Shown here: in pieces, positions 63,389 through 64,000 of the stretch | Numbering within the stretch: the stretch's first letter is position 1 | How the letters are laid out: every line of letters starts with the position of its first letter | From: Allocoleopsis franciscana PCC 7113 | GTDB lineage: Bacteria > Cyanobacteriota > Cyanobacteriia > Cyanobacteriales > Coleofasciculaceae | NCBI RefSeq assembly: GCF_000317515.1 | Contig: NC_019738.1 | Span: 6,722,001-6,786,000, forward strand | Length of the DNA stretch: 64,000 bases | Reading direction: 5' to 3' | Translations under genes and position numbers: made by a program | Notes under the pieces: generated by a model | The model's database searches: none | The model's input: the letters and a program-made list of their open reading frames with translations, nothing else | What the model was told of the DNA's origin: nothing

Positions 63389-63424
63389 CCGTAGGGGAAT
63401 GGGTCAAAACGTTGAAGGTTAAAT

Positions 63425-64000
63425 ATGAGTGAAGCCCTGTTTTGTGTAGAAAATTTACGGGTTGCTTATCCCAACAGCCGTTCGGTGACGATGAGTCGCT
63501 GGGCAGTCGATGATGTCTCTTTTACCTTGAATGCTGGGGAACGCCTGGGATTAGTGGGAGAATCGGGTTGTGGCAAGTCAACATTAGGACGGGCGGCAAT
63601 GCGGTTACTACCCACCTCCACCCAAATTGAGGGACGGGTGAGGTTTGCAGGGCAGTCGGTTTTTGATTTGACACCCAAACAATTGCGTCAGTTTCGCGGG
63701 GAAGCCGTGGCGTTGGTGTTTCAAGACCCCATGACTAGACTTGACCCCCTGATGACAATTGGGGAACACTGCATTGAAACATTGATGGCACACCAACCGC
63801 AGTTGAATCGAAGCCAATGCAAGGCAAGGGCGCTGGAAACATTGGATGCGGTGAAAATTCCCGCTAACCGTTGGTCGCAGTATCCCCATGAGTTTAGTGG
63901 CGGAATGCGGCAACGGGTGGCGATCGCACTGGCCCTTTTACTCAATCCCAAGCTGATTGTGGCAGATGAACCAACCACATCCCTAGATGTCACGGTTTCC
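63425..64000 (+). CDS. oligopeptide/nickel-type ABC transporter ATP-binding protein, 3' end cut by window edge
   Basis: From ATG 63425 a frame runs to the window end (192 codons). It has Walker A GESGCGKS (about 44-51), Q-loop [11 protein letters not shown] (about 98-108), the ABC signature FSGGMRQRV (about 158-166) and Walker B LIVADEPT (about 178-185). The QDPMTRLDP and SGGMRQR patterns mark the DppD/OppD (peptide or nickel) family. It energises uptake of peptides or a metal; the partner permeases are outside the window. The C-terminus is not visible. Confidence 0.92.
   Translation, partial: MSEALFCVENLRVAYPNSRSVTMSRWAVDDVSFTLNAGERLGLVGESGCGKSTLGRAAMRLLPTSTQIEGRVRFAGQSVFDLTPKQLRQFRGEAVALVFQDPMTRLDPLMTIGEHCIETLMAHQPQLNRSQCKARALETLDAVKIPANRWSQYPHEFSGGMRQRVAIALALLLNPKLIVADEPTTSLDVTVS

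Overview
The window looks like cyanobacterial chromosome. GCGATCGC-type HIP1 octamers are scattered throughout. The gene set includes a CphA2-type cyanophycin synthetase, cyanophycinase, a candidate Yfr1 small RNA, a DUF1350 protein and short heptamer repeats. Together these point to a filamentous, probably nitrogen-fixing or cyanophycin-storing cyanobacterium. I cannot name the genus from the sequence alone.

Bases 1-29001 are one long surface-polysaccharide locus, almost entirely on the minus strand. It holds about eleven glycosyltransferases, ten SAM-dependent methyltransferases (three clearly FkbM type, one TylF type), a Wzm/Wzt-type ABC exporter, an O-antigen polymerase/ligase-like membrane protein and an SGNH hydrolase. 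The only plus-strand gene is a Wzc-like tyrosine autokinase/chain-length regulator. The likely product is a heavily methylated exported glycan. The first gene is cut by the window edge.

Bases 29002-33434 carry a candidate Yfr1 regulatory RNA, then nitrogen-reserve genes: cphA2 (minus), a conserved-looking 72-residue protein (plus) and cphB (plus). Bases 33591-37088 form a minus-strand operon with a DUF4178 protein, a membrane-bound spermidine-synthase-like protein, a small secreted or anchored protein and a membrane protein. Bases 37296-40671 hold a Crp/Fnr regulator, a double-SH3 secreted protein and hydroxylamine reductase (hcp). A perfect TTGA-N6-TCAA palindrome sits upstream of hcp.

Bases 40842-53360 are a patchwork of housekeeping genes (msrA, S4-domain protein, DUF1350 protein, FMN reductase with an HxlR regulator, alpha/beta hydrolase) mixed with decay. 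The decayed items are a Nudix gene with an early stop codon, a DUF72 gene broken by a 96-bp MITE-like insertion, an internally deleted IS1634-family element and a TnpB remnant. Bases 53361-55941 contain a triple ~63-bp repeat, a duplicated pair of 95-residue small proteins and a TPR membrane protein.

Bases 56193-64000 return to conserved genes: a YkvA-like protein, metK, a diacylglycerol-kinase-family protein, a bifunctional RelA/SpoT, a PatD-like small protein, a double zinc-ribbon protein and the start of an oligopeptide-type ABC transporter ATPase that runs off the window. No tRNA, rRNA or CRISPR array was seen.
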